Positions 13,901 through 25,773 of a stretch of DNA of 64,000 bases are shown here, piece by piece. The notes beneath the pieces were generated by a model. That model saw only the letters and a list, made by a program, of their open reading frames with translations. It was not told where the DNA came from and did no database searches. This stretch comes from Diorhabda sublineata. Taxonomy: Eukaryota > Arthropoda > Insecta > Coleoptera > Chrysomelidae. The position numbers were made by a program, and so were the translations under genes. The stretch spans positions 2,108,001 through 2,172,000 of the forward strand of contig NC_079482.1 of the NCBI RefSeq assembly GCF_026230105.1, read 5' to 3'. How positions within the stretch are numbered: position 1 is the stretch's first letter; each line of letters begins with the position of its first letter.

Positions 13901-14455
13901 ATCCAAAGCGTCTCGAAGGACATGGGACTTTGGTAATATCAGTTAAGGCACGACGGGTCTATCTGAAGGTCCTGGACTGTCCTACAGTGTTAAATATCGT
14001 TGCAAAATATACGAATGGTTTCGGGTTTTTCCGGTTACGCATGCAACTCAATCGGTTTAGCAGTTTTGAGCACATGTGGTTAAGACACACGTCAAAAATT
14101 GAAACGACACATTTTTAGTTACAATATTTTCGGTAACTATGAAAATACAATTATTTTCCTCACCTTTTTCTCCTGTTATAGTTAGATCGTGTCCTTTTAT
14201 GGTGATCAAAGGACCTTGCCATTCGTAATAGTCGAAATAAGTCCGTCCTTCGAATACGAGGTTCGTTCCATTTTTCAAATTGAGATTTAGCCCTTGTTTG
14301 GCCGGTACGTGGAGATTGGAAATTTTTATATCTGTACAATTTTTAATAACCTCATCTACTAAGGAAAACTCACTAATGACGCAGTTTTTTTCGACGCTGG
14401 CAGCGTTGGCGCTACCAACCAAAAAGAGAATTAATACATTTATTGCTTCATACAT
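7972..14455 (-). CDS. Secreted polygalacturonase (GH28 pectinase), four exons
   Basis: This is predicted to hydrolyse homogalacturonan of plant cell walls in the gut lumen. Exons on the minus strand are 14455-14164, 11117-10909, 10468-10141 and 8264-7972. All introns are GT-AG, phases match at every junction, and they give a 373-residue protein, a normal GH28 length. The start is the first ATG after an in-frame TAA 16 codons upstream. A signal peptide spans about residues 1-18. GH28 blocks appear in order: NTDGFD (174-179), QDDC (195-198), SGGHGLS (215-221), then NGIHVKT (250-256), with QQDYENG (286-292) and Cys pairs CGEGAC and CNYQPEGYIC near the end. Asp176, Asp196, Asp197 and His218 match the catalytic residues. 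The usual Arg of the RIK motif is His253, while Lys255 is kept. The frame is intact, so it is probably functional. Fungal-like layout plus insect introns fits the horizontally acquired GH28 genes of Phytophaga beetles. Introns 1 and 3 are filled with satellites. Confidence 0.93.
8266..10030. repeat. Satellite B: 387 bp (3 x 129 bp) array in intron 3
   Basis: Copies recur at exactly 387 bp (for example 8499, 8886, 9273), each made of three related units of about 129 bp sharing TCCACTGATATAGACCGTGA and TTTATAAAGC. The array fills almost all of intron 3 of the polygalacturonase gene. At its left end the repeat-like ACGTAAGCAGCGATGACGTA runs directly into the 3' splice site of the last exon. The 68-codon open frames repeating here are by-products. 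Confidence 0.9.
10469..10908 (-). other. Intron 2 of the polygalacturonase gene, with a (TA)n microsatellite
   Basis: This 440 bp GT-AG intron contains a pure TA run at about 10864-10901, right beside the donor site at 10908. A GTTGCCA motif is at 10817. Confidence 0.8.
11270..13690. repeat. Satellite C: 245 bp array in intron 1, derived from a retrotransposon
   Basis: About ten copies at 245 bp spacing (landmark GCGCCTCGC at 11432, 11677 and onward). On the plus strand each copy encodes a stretch reading LDRIKRLACLSTT, followed after a frame change by FLRTAPIRAL. This is the conserved segment just after the reverse-transcriptase core of jockey-like non-LTR elements. The last copy continues into non-repeated retroelement sequence, so it probably marks the founder. 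The array lies antisense inside intron 1 of the polygalacturonase gene. Confidence 0.9.
13610..14100 (+). mobile_element. Non-LTR retrotransposon fragment (region after the RT core)
   Basis: After one frame change the plus strand reads RALGVLLGFPHLDLAMQFDA (about 13690-13745). This fits the block R..P..AL.VLLGLPPL.L typical of the region downstream of the reverse-transcriptase core in jockey-like elements. Local GC is clearly higher than in the flanking intron. Frameshifts and the lack of any RT catalytic core show a dead fragment. It sits at the right end of the 245 bp array, antisense to the host gene. The family assignment below non-LTR level is uncertain. Confidence 0.6.
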
Positions 14456-14608
14456 CGTTTTTTCAAACTTAATTTTCGACGAAAAATACTTGTAATATCT
14501 TTAATAACTTATTGAGATGTATCTTCAAGTATTTATCTGTAATTTGAATGAGTTTTTATCTCTAATCAATTCTAATACATACCAAGATATTTATCAGATT
14601 ATCAATAT
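14456..14608 (-). promoter_or_regulatory. Upstream region of the polygalacturonase gene
   Basis: Only about 150 bp separate the start codon from a mariner-like end at 14609, beyond which satellite begins. Read on the minus strand it has an AT-rich GATAAATAC near 14530-14540 that might serve as a TATA element. No clear initiator was seen. The proximal promoter must lie here or within the repeat. Confidence 0.3.
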
Positions 14609-14690
14609 GTACGAGGATGGTTCCAAAAGTACCTGGCCCGATAAAGGAAACAATAAAATTTTGTTTATTTTTCAACGTAATCACTTTTTT
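14607..14690. mobile_element. Mariner-like terminal fragment (copy 1)
   Basis: From TACGAGGATGGTTCC about 80 bp match the end of the larger mariner remnant at 17880, in the same orientation. After about 14690 the sequence switches to TTTTCATC satellite, whereas the copy at 17880 continues into transposase sequence. TACGAGG after a TA dinucleotide fits a mariner terminal inverted repeat. Confidence 0.6.
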
Positions 14691-17600
14691 CGTTGTTTTC
14701 CATTGATTTTCATTCATTTTCTGATTAATTTTCATCAATTTCCATCGATATTCATCATTTTCATCAATATCCAACGAATTTTCTTCAGGTTTTCCTTAAT
14801 ATTGATCAGTATCCATGGATTTCCATCGGTTTTCATTAATTTTCCCTTAATTTTCACCAGTTTTTGTTGGCATTCTTGAGTTTTTTTCGATTCTAATTGC
14901 TTTCCACTGATTTTCCTTCATTTTTTCATTAATTTTCATCAATTTCTATCGATATTCATCATTTTCATCAATATCCATCGAATTTTCTTTAGGTTCCCTC
15001 CAATATTGATCAGTATCCATGGATTTCCATAGGTTTTCATTAATTTTCACTACATTTTCACCAGTTTTGTTGGATTTCTTGAGTTTTCTGCGATTTTCAT
15101 TGCTTTCCATTGATTTTCCTTCATTTTTTCATTAATTTTCATCAATTTCTATCGATATTCATCATTTTCATCAATATCCAACGAATTTTCTTCAGGTTTT
15201 CCTTAATATTGATCAGTATCCATGGATTTCCATCGGTTTTCATTAATTTTCCCTTAATTTTCACCAGTTTTTGTTGGCATTCTTGAGTTTTTTTCGATTC
15301 TAATTGCTTTCCATTGATTTTCCTTCATTTTTTCATTAATTTTCATCAATTTCTATCGATATTCATCATTTTCATCAATATCCAACGAATTTTCTTCAGG
15401 TTTTCCTTAATATTGATCAGTATCCATGGATTTCCATCGGTTTTCATTAATTTTCCCTTAATTTTCACCAGTTTTTGTTGGCATTCTTGAGTTTTTTTCG
15501 ATTCTAATTGCTTTCCACTGATTTTCCTTCATTTTTTCATTAATTTTCATCAATTTCTATCGATATTCATCATTTTCATCAATATCCAACGAATTTTCTT
15601 CAGGTTTTCCTTAATATTGATCAGTATCCATGGATTTCCATAGGTTTTCATTAATTTTCACTTCATTTTCACCAGTTTTGTTGGATTTCTTGAGTTTTCT
15701 TCGATTCTAATTGCTTTCCAGTGATTTTTCTTCATTTTCTCATTAATTTTCATCAATTTCTATCGATATTCATCATTTTCATCAATAATCATCGAATTTT
15801 CTTCATGTTTTACTCAAATTTCATTAATTTCCATTGATTTTTCTTCAGGTTTTCCTAAATATTGATTAGTATCCATGGATTTCCATAGGTTTTCATTAAT
15901 TTTCACTACATTTTCACCAGTTTTGTTGGATTTCTTGAGTTTTCTGCGATTTTCATTGCTTTCCATTGATTTTCCTTCATTTTTTCATTAATTTTCATCA
16001 ATTTCTATCGATATTCATCATTTTCATCAATATCCAACGAATTTTCTTCAGGTTTTCCTTAATATTGATCAGTATCCATGGATTTCCATCGGTTTTCATT
16101 AATTTTCCCTTAATTTTCACCAGTTTTTGTTGGCATTCTTGAGTTTTTTTCGATTCTAATTGCTTTCCACTGATTTTCCTTCATTTTTTCATTAATTTTC
16201 ATCAATTTCTATCGATATTCATCATTTTCATCAATATCCAACGAATTTTCTTCAGGTTTTCCTTAATATTGATCAGTATCCATGGATTTCCATCGGTTTT
16301 CATTAATTTTCCCTTAATTTTCACCAGTTTTTGTTGGCATTCTTGAGTTTTTTTCGATTCTAATTGCTTTCCATTGATTTTCCTTCATTTTTTCATTAAT
16401 TTTCATCAATTTCTATCGATATTCATCATTTTCATCAATATCCAACGAATTTTCTTCAGGTTTTCCTTAATATTGATCAGTATCCATGGATTTCCATCGG
16501 TTTTCATTAATTTTCCCTTAATTTTCACCAGTTTTTGTTGGCATTCTTGAGTTTTTTTCGATTCTAATTGCTTTCCATTGATTTTCCTTCATTTTTTCAT
16601 TAATTTTCATCAATTTCTATCGATATTCATCATTTTCATCAATATCCAACGAATTTTCTTCAGGTTTTTCTTAATATTGATCAGTATCCATGGATTTCCA
16701 TCGGTTTTCATTAATTTTCCCTTAATTTTCACCAGTTTTTGTTGGCATTCTTGAGTTTTTTTCGATTCTAATTGCTTTCCACTGATTTTCCTTCATTTTT
16801 TCATTAATTTTCATCAATTTCTATCGATATTCATCATTTTCATCAATATCCATCGAATTTTCTTTAGGTTCCCTCCAATATTGATCAGTATCCATGGATT
16901 TCCATAGGTTTTCATTAATTTTCACTTCATTTTCACCAGTTTTGTTGGATTTCTTGAGTTTTCTTCGATTCTAATTGCTTTCCATTGATTTTTCTTCATT
17001 TTCTCATTAATTTTCATCAATTTCTATCGATATTCATCATTTTCATCAATATCCATCGAATTTTCTTTAGGTTCCCTCCAATATTGATCAGTATAGATGG
17101 ATTTCCATAGGTTTTCATTAATTTTCACTTCATTTTCACCAGTTTTGTTGGATTTCTTGAGTTTTCTTCGATTCTAATTGCTTTACATTGATTTTTCTTC
17201 ATTTTCTCATTAATTTTCATCAATTTCTATCGATATTCATCATTTTCATCAATAACCATCGAATTTTCTTCATGTTTTACTCAAATTTCATTAATTTCCA
17301 TTGATTTTTCTTCAGGTTTTCCTAAATATTGATCAGTATCCATGGATTTCCATAGGTTTTCATTAATTTTCACTACATTTTCACCAGTTTTGTAGGATTT
17401 CTTGAGTTTTCTGCGATTTTCATTGCTTTCCATTGATTTTCCTTCATTTTTTTATTAATTTTCATCAATTTCTATCGATATTCATCATTTTCATCAATAT
17501 CCATCGAATTTTCTTTAGGTTCCCTCCAATATTGATCAGTATCCATGGATTTCCATCGGTTTTCATTGATTTTCACTTAATTCTCAACAGTTTTTGTTGG

Positions 17601-17875
17601 AATTCTTGAGTTTTCTTCGATTCTCATTGCTTCCCATTGATTTTCCTTCATTTTCTCATTAATTTTCCTCAATTTTCATCGATATTAATCATTTTCATCC
17701 CTATCCATCGAATTTTCTTCAGATTTTCTTTAATATTGATCAGTATCCATGAATTTCCATCGGTTTTTATCAATTTTCACCAGGTTTTCTTGGCTTTCTC
17801 TAGTTTTCTGCGATTTTTTCATGGCTTTCCATTGATTTTCATCAATTTCCATCGATATCCATCAATTTTTCATCA
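14690..17875. repeat. Satellite D, block 1: TTTTCATC-rich array, about 205 bp periods
   Basis: A strongly strand-asymmetric array (T/C on plus, A/G on minus) is built from degenerate short submotifs such as TTTTCATCAATTTCTATCGA. A longer unit of roughly 200-206 bp is marked by GTTGGCATTCTTGAG and TCAGTATCCATGGATTTCCA. It is bounded on both sides by same-orientation copies of a mariner-like end (14607 and 17880). Phe/Ile/His-rich frames within it are artefacts. Confidence 0.9.
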
Positions 17876-17879
17876 ACAT

Positions 17880-18245
17880 GTACGAGGACGGTTCCAAAAG
17901 TACCTGGCCCAACAAAGAAAACACTAAAATTTTGTTTTTTTTTCAACTTAATCTCCTTTGAGCCCCACACCCTTTTCCGTCTCCATTGTTGGAAAATCGG
18001 AACCATTTTTTCGAGTCCGAGAATAAAAAATAATCTGACGGGGCTAAATCTGGCCAATAGGTAGCAATTCAAACTTTAATTCATTAAATTTGGCCAGTGC
18101 TACAACGAATTTGTGAGCTGGTGAATCGTCACTTTCTTCTTAACCAAATGCGGACCTTTTTTGCTCGATTTTTCCGCTCAAACGTCGCAATAAATTAGCG
18201 CAATACTCGCCATTGATAGTTTTTCCTTTTGGTCGGTCCAACGCT
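17880..18245 (-). pseudogene. Decayed mariner transposase, C-terminal half, with terminal repeat
   Basis: The minus strand reads KGKTINGEY (about 18205-18232), then the degenerate ELLPYWPDLAPSDYFLF across 18000-18070. These match the conserved block of mariner transposases that holds the third catalytic Asp of the DD34D triad. In-frame stops and a frame change show decay. The 3' end coincides with the TACGAGGACGGTTCC terminal sequence at 17881. The N-terminal part is missing, so it cannot be active. Confidence 0.75.
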
Positions 18246-18321
18246 TCTCAAATATCGCTAAACAACTTCTATGTCCGGCCAGGTAAACTTCTGGTATCAC
18301 CCTCGTATATATAATATCCAA

Positions 18322-18543
18322 TGTTTGCCGTCTTATTCACCGGAACTTGACCCGATAGAAAAAATTGTCGGTACTGATAGAGAACGAAGAATTTTTCTGG
18401 AACGTTAATGTGGAAAATGCTGAAAATGAAATTTTGACTGGACTATTGACGTTGGATCGATTCGACGTGGAGTTAACCCGAAATTTCGGCCAAATATATG
18501 AGGAAATTTCCCGTAAACGAGTACCTAATAAATTTTTGAATTA
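18322..18543 (+). pseudogene. DDE transposase C-terminal remnant (Tc1/IS630-type)
   Basis: The plus strand encodes YSPELDPIEK (18334 on), the PYSPDLNPIE-type signature around the last catalytic acid of Tc1-like transposases. A stop codon and frame change follow. The next open frame, ending at 18543, has no recognisable domain. It lies back to back with the mariner remnant on the other strand. Confidence 0.5.
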
Positions 18544-18544
18544 A

Positions 18545-18974
18545 AATAGACATATTAAATATGCCAGATGAAAGGTAGGGGATTAAGCTCGTCGAGAATT
18601 TGTCTTGGAGATGATTTCATAAACAGGACGCCAAAGAATGTTGATGTCGACGTAAATTCAACCGTTATTTGACGGTAAAATGCAAAATAACATTAATTCT
18701 ATACAATATTTTCTATTATTTAAAAATATCGAACGTTTAGTAAAGATTTGGAATGGCGAAACGCGTGATTATTGCAATTTTGAGGGCGAATTCACCCCTT
18801 GCGAATACTTTCGCGACTATTTTTTCATTTTTTCATTTCGGAATCCCGAAAATTCGATTTGTTTCGCTTAAACCGCCTCAATGTAGTTTGTTCGAATGTT
18901 TTTTTTTTTTTAATCTAAAGTGGAAAATCGAGGCACCTGATGTTTCTTTACGTTTGTATCAAATTTTCATGTTT
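18545..18974. other. Unassigned sequence between transposon remnants and satellite D
   Basis: Short overlapping open frames only. No motif is recognised; a T-rich run is near 18900. Confidence 0.4.
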
Positions 18975-21900
18975 AAGTTTTCATAATTTTATTCAATTTT
19001 CGTTGACTTCCATCGATTTTCATTGGTAATCAATTAATACTTATTGGCTTTTTTGAGTTTTCTTTGATTTTCATTGCTTTCTATTGATTTTTCTTCGATT
19101 TCTGATTAATTTTCATCCATCCATCGTTTTTCTTTCAATATCATAAGTTCCTCTCAATTTTCTTTGGTTTTTGTTGGCTTTTTACAGTTTTATTCGTTTT
19201 TCATTGCTTTCCATTGATTTTCCTTCATTTTCTCATTAAGTTTCATCAATTTCATCATTTTCATCAATATCCATCGAATTTTCTTTAGGTTCCCTCCAAT
19301 ATTGATCAGTATCCATGGATTTCCATCGGTTTCCATTGATTTTCACTTAATTTTCACCAATTTTGTTGAATTTCTTGAGTTTTCTGCGATTTTCATTGCT
19401 TTCCATTGATTTTCTCATTGATTTTCATCAATTTCCATCGAAATTAATCATTTTCATCAATAACCATAAAATTTTCTTCATGTTTTCCTTAAATTTCATC
19501 CCTATCCATCGAATTTTCTTCAGGTTTTGTTCAATATTGATCAGTATCCATGCATTTTCATCGGTTTTCATTAATTTTTACTTAATTTTCACCAGTTTTT
19601 GTTGGCTTTTTCCAGTTTTCTTCGTTTTTCATTGATTTTCCTTCATTTTCTCATTAATTTTCATCAATTTCTATCAATATTCATCATTTTCATCAATATC
19701 CATCGAATTTTCTTCAGGTTTTCTTCAATATTGATCAGTATCCATGGATTTCCATCGGTTTTCATCAATTTTCACTTAAATCTCACCAGTTTTTGTTGAC
19801 ATTCTTGAGTTCTCTGCGATTTTCATTGCTTTCCATTGATTTTCCTTCATTATCACATTAATTTTCATCAATTTCCATCGAAATTCATCATTTTCATCAA
19901 TAATCATCAAACTTTCTTCATGTTTTTCTTGAATTTCATCAATATCCATTGATTTTCCTTAAGGTTTTCTTCAATATTGATTAGTATCCATGGATTTCCA
20001 TCGGTTTTCATTAATTTTCCCTTAATTTTCACCAGTTTTTGTTGGCATTCTTGAGTTTTTTTCGATTCTCATTGCTTTCCATCGATTTTCCTTCATTTTC
20101 TCATTAATTTCCATCAATTTCCATCGAAATTCATTATTTTCATCAATAACCATCAAACTTTCTTCATGTTTTTCTTGAATTTCATCCCGAACCATCGATT
20201 TTCACTTAATTCTCAACAGTTTTTGTTGGCATTCTTAAGTTTTCTTCGATTCTCATTGCTTTCCATTGATTTTCCTTCATTTTCTCATTAATTTTCATCA
20301 ATTTCTATCGATATTCATCATTTTCATCAATATCCATCGAATTTTCTTCAGGTTTTCTTCAATATTGATCAGTATCCATGGATTTCCATCGGTTTTCATT
20401 AATTTTCCCTTAATTTTCACCAGTTTTTGTTGGCATTCTTGAGTTTTTTTCGATTCTCATTGCTTTCCATCGATTTTCCTTCATTTTCTCATTAATTTCC
20501 ATCAATTTCCATCGAAATTCATCATTTTCATCAATAACCATCAAACTTTCTTCATGTTTTTCTTGAATTTCATCCCGAACCATCGAATTTTTCTTAAGGA
20601 TTTCTTCAATATTGATCAGTATCCATGGATTTCCATCAGTTTTCATTGATTTTCACTTAATTCTCAAAAGTTTTTGTTGGCATTCTTGAGTTTTCTTCGA
20701 TTCTCATTGCTTTCCATTGATTTTCCTTCATTTTCTCATTAATTTTCATCAATTTCTATCGATATTCATCATTTTCATCAATATCCATCGAATTTTCTTC
20801 AGTATCATAAGTTTAACTCAATTTTCTTGGGTTTTTGTTGGCTTTTTCCAGTTTTCTTCGTTTTTCATTGATTTTCCTTCATTTTCTCATTAATTTTCAT
20901 CAATTTCTATCAATATTCATCATTTTCATCAATATCCATCGAATTTTCTTCAGGTTTTCTTCAATATTGATCAGTATCCATGGATTTCCATCGGTTTTCA
21001 TTAATTTTCCCTTAATTTTCACCAGTTTTTGTTGGCATTCTTGAGTTTTTTTCGATTCTCATTGCTTTCCATCGATTTTCCTTCATTTTCTCATTAATTT
21101 CCATCAATTTCCATCGAAATTCATCATTTTCATCAATAACCATCAAACTTTCTTCATGTTTTTCTTGAATTTCATCCCGAACCATCGAATTTTTCTTAAG
21201 GGTTTCTTCAATATTGATCAGTATCCATGGATTTCCATCAGTTTTCATTGATTTTCACTTAATTCTCAAAAGTTTTTGTTGGCATTCTTGAGTTTTCTTC
21301 GATTCTCATTGCTTTCCATTGATTTTCCTTCATTTTCTCATTAATTTTCATCAATTTCTATCGATATTCATCATTTTCATCAATATCCATCGAATTTTCT
21401 TCAGTATCATAAGTTTAACTCAATTTTCTTGGGTTTTTGTTGGCTTTTTCCAGTTTTCTTCGTTTTTCATTGATTTTCCTTCATTTTCTCATTAATTTTC
21501 ATCAATTTCTATCAATATTCATCATTTTCATCAATATCCATCGAATTTTCTTCAGGTTTTCTTCAATATTGATCAGTATCCATGGATTTCCATCGGTTTT
21601 CATTAATTTTCACTTAATTCTCAAAAGTTTTTGTTGGCATTCTTGAGTTTTTTTCGATTCTCATTGCTTTCCATCGATTTTCCTTCATTTTCTCATTAAT
21701 TTCCATCAATTTCCATCGAAATTCATCATTTTCATCAATAACCATCAAACTTTCTTCATGTTTTTTGTGAATTTCATCCCGAACCATCGAATTTTTCTTA
21801 AGGATTTCTTCAATATTGATCAGTATCCATGGATTTCCATCAGTTTTCATTGATTTTCACTTAATTCTCAACAGTTTTCATCATTTTCATCAATATCCAT

Positions 21901-22255
21901 CGAATTTTCTTCAGTATCATAAGTTTAACTCAATTTTCTTGGGTTTTTGTTGACTTTTTTCAGTTTTCTTTGATTTCCATTGAATTTTCTCCAATTTCTC
22001 ATTAATTTTCACCCATTTATCGTTTTTTTTTCACGTTTTTCTTCAATTTTATCAATACTCAACGATTTTTCTTCATGTTTTTCCAAATTTCATCAATGGT
22101 CATTAATTTTTCTCTAGGTTTACTTTAATATTGATCAATATCAGTTGATTTTCATCAATTTCTACTTAACTCTCAATGGTTTTTGTTGATTTTCTTGACT
22201 TTTCTGCAATTTTTATTTATTCTCCACAAATTTTTCTCCATTTTTTCAATAATTT
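18975..22255. repeat. Satellite D, block 2: TTTTCATC-rich array with 602 bp higher-order units
   Basis: The same sequence family as block 1, but here a 602 bp higher-order unit repeats at about 19.8-21.9 kb (landmarks at 20410, 21012, 21614). It is built from about three 200 bp units, with landmark TTTCTTCATGTTTTTCTTGA. Both edges fade into diverged copies. Repeating 69-78 codon open frames on both strands are repeat artefacts. Confidence 0.9.
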
Positions 22256-23048
22256 TCCTATATATAATATAACGTGACTATTACAATCCCGATATCTCAA
22301 AAATGGTAACTTTTGAGAAAAAAACCACAGGTACCATTTTTGTGGAAAATTTCAAGATCTACAACTTTCGTTGGAAGTTTTTTTTCACAAAACTCACCGT
22401 TTTCGAGAAAAATCCAAAAAACCCCAAATTTCCACCTCTAACCTCGAATAACTTTCGGGTCTAAATTGAGCTAATTAATGTCTTCCGATAGAGTTATTTA
22501 ATTAATTTCTAATTCCAAAACCCCCCCCCCCCCACTTTCCGACTAACCCTTATATTCCATTCCGATATCAATTCTAACAAAACCATACACGAAAACATTT
22601 TCTATTTCCAACTAAACTCATCCGAGTAATTTTCCAAAGCCAATAAAAATCGTCTGGCTCGTGACAAAAGTTATTAAGTCAAACATCAACACAGCATAAC
22701 ATTAAGTGAAGTCGTTCGAAGTTCTTCAGGAAATGTAAATATCCAACTGTCGCCTAATCTACAAATTGTCATTTGGGGTCGACGATTTTCCGAGTTTTCA
22801 CACCCAACCGCTTGCACGCCCCAAGTTCAGCTTTCAACGAATTTTCCACGAATAAAATTCTGACTACTGCACTCGTCGGATGTCGAAACTATCAAGAACA
22901 CACTGTGCGTGTATGTGCTGTCTTAAATACTAATCCTATTGTACACGAAATGTGGATATAATTATATTTATGGCCGTTAAAATCGATACAAACACAAAAG
23001 TAAGTGATTTGATGATTTGATAAAATTTCAAGTTTATAAGGGACATAT
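22256..23048. other. Non-repeated spacer with a C13 homopolymer
   Basis: Contains a run of 13 C at 22521-22533, and a stretch at 22300-22420 with phrases such as ATCTACAACTTTCG that resemble the 457 bp repeat near 60 kb. Its right end (22998-23061) is homologous to 25680-25740. No gene was recognised; a 62-codon open frame at 22773 lacks any motif. Confidence 0.45.
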
Positions 23049-23061
23049 GGAATCGCTTAAG

Positions 23062-25457
23062 AGTTTTCTTTGATTTCCATAGCTTCCAATGATTTTCATT
23101 CATTTTCTCATTAATTTTCATCGAAATTTATCATTTTTATCAATAACCATCAAATTTTCTTCATGTTTTTCTTAAATTTCATCCCTATCCATCGAATTTT
23201 CTTCAGGTTTTCTTCAATATTGATCAGTATCCATGGATTTTCATCGGTTTTCATTCATTTTCACTTAATTCTCACCAGTTTTTGTTGTCATTCTTGAGTT
23301 TTCTGCGATTTGCATTGCTTTCCATTGATTTTCATTCATTTTCTCATTGATTTTCAGCAATTTCCATCAAAATTCATCATTTTCATCAATAACCATCGAA
23401 TTTTCTTCATGTTTTTCTTAAATTTCATGCCTATCCATCGAATTTTCTTCAGGTTTTCTTCAATATTGATCAGTATCCATGGATTTTCATCGGTTTTCAT
23501 TAATTTTCACCAGTTTTATTGAATTTCTTGAGTTTTCTGCGATTTTCATCAATTTCCATCGAAATTCATCATTTTCATCAATAACCATCGAATTTTCTTC
23601 ATGTTTTTCTTAAATTTCATCAATATCCATTGATTTTCCTCAAGGTTTTCTTCAATATTGATCAGTATTCATGGATTTTCATCGGTTTTCATTAATTTTC
23701 ACCAGTTTTATTGAATTTCTTGAGTTTTCTGCGATTTTCATTGATTTTCACCAATTTCCATCGAAATTCATCATTTTCATCAATAACCATCGAATTTTCT
23801 TCATGTTTTTCTTAAATTTCATCCCTATCCATCGAATTTTCTTCAGGTTTTCTTCAATATTGATCAGTATTCATGGATTTTCATCGGTTTTCATTAATTT
23901 TCACCAGTTTTATTGAATTTCTTGAGTTTTCTGCGATTTTCATCAATTTACATCGAAATTCATCATTTTCATCAATAACCATCAAATTTTCTTCATGTTT
24001 TTCTTAAATTTCATCTCTATCCATCGAATTTTCTTCAGGTTTTCTTCAATATTGATCAGTATTCATGGATTTTCTTCGGGTTTCATTAATTTTCACCAGT
24101 TTTATTGAATTTCTTGAGTTTTCTGCGATTTTCATTGATTTTCATCAATAACCATCGAATTTTCTTCATGTTTTTCTTAAATTTCATCAATATCCATTGA
24201 TTTTCCTCAAGGTTTTCTTCAATATTGATCAGTATTCATGGATTTTCATCGGTTTTCATTAATTTTCACCAGTTTTATTGAATTTCTTGAGTTTTCTGCG
24301 ATTTTCATTGATTTTCACCAATTTCCATCGAAATTCATCATTTTCATCAATAACCATCGAATTTTCTTCATGTTTTTCTTAAATTTCATCCCTATCCATC
24401 GAATTTTCTTCAGGTTTTCTTCAATATTGATCAGTATTCATGGATTTTCATCGGTTTTCATTAATTTTCACCAGTTTTATTGAATTTCTTGAGTTTTCTG
24501 CGATTTTCATTGATTTTCACCAATTTCCATCGAAATTCATCATTTTCATCAATAACCATCGAATTTTCTTCATGTTTTTCTTAAATTTCATCCCTATCCA
24601 TCGAATTTTCTTCAGGTTTTCTTCAATATTGATCAGTATTCATGGATTTTCATCGGTTTTCATTAATTTTCACCAGTTTTATTGAATTTCTAGAGTTTTC
24701 TGCGATTTTCATTGATTTTCATCAATTTCCATCGAAATTCATCATTTTCATCAATAACCATCGAATTTTCTTCATGTTTTTCTTAAATTTCATCCCTATC
24801 CATCGAATTTTCTTCAGGTTTTCTTCAATATTGATCAGTATCCATGGATTTTCATCGGTTTTCATTAATTTCCACCAGTTTTATTGAATTTCTTGAGTTT
24901 TCTGCGGTTTTCATTGCTTTTCATTGATTTTCTCATTAATTTTCAATTTTCATCGAAATTAATCATTCTCATCAATAACCATCAAATTTTCTTCATGTTT
25001 TTCTTAAATTTCATCCCTATCCATCGAATTTTCCTACAGGTTTTCTTCAATATTGATCAGTATCCATGGATTTTCATCGGTTTTCATTAATTTTCACCAG
25101 TTTTATTGAATTTCTTGAGTTTTCTGCGATTTTCATTGCTTTCCATTGATTTTCATCAATTTCCATCGAAATTCATCATTTTCATCAATAACCATCAAAT
25201 TTTCTTCATGTTTTTCTTAAATTTCATCCCTATCCATCGAATTTTCTTTAGATTTTCTTCAATATTGATCAGTATCCATGGATTTTCATCTGTTTTCATT
25301 AATTTTCACCAGTTTTATTGAATTTCTTGAGTTTTATGCGATTTTCATTGCTTTCCATTGATTTTCCTTCATTTTCTCATTAATTTTCATCAATTTCCAT
25401 CGATATTCATCATTTTAATCAAAAACCATCGAATTTTCTCCATGTTTTTCTTAAATT
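23062..25457. repeat. Satellite D, block 3: about 202 bp units, flanked by a 13 bp direct repeat
   Basis: Near-identical units at exactly 202 bp spacing (24238, 24440, 24642) belong to the TTTTCATC-rich family. The block is bordered by GGAATCGCTTAAG on both sides (23049-23061 and 25458-25470). A related, uninterrupted version of the flanking sequence exists at 25674-25752, implying that the satellite entered or expanded inside a pre-existing copy. Confidence 0.9.
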
Positions 25458-25773
25458 GGAATCGCTTAAGTAAGACGTTGATGACGGTCATTTTACAGCA
25501 AATACTAGAGAAACGTAAAACCACGAATTTAGCCACTCACTTCGTATTTTTGTTCTCGAAAAGGCCTACGAAACGGCGTTTTTTAAAACGCTTTTTGACG
25601 AAATATTGAAGAAAAATCGTGATCTAGACTTTTAAAACCGGATTGCCTTCACAAAACTATTCTAGTCAAAAAATAAGGATAAGTAATTTGATGATTTGAT
25701 AAAATTTCAAGTGTATAAGGGACATATGGAATCGCTCAAGTAAGACGTTGAGGAATGGAATAAAAACAGCGTC

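Noticed and set aside
19363..25321. Many plus-strand Phe/Ile/His-rich and minus-strand Lys/Glu/Asn-rich open frames
   Set aside because: They are translations of the low-complexity TTTTCATC satellite, recur with the repeat on both strands and have no domain.
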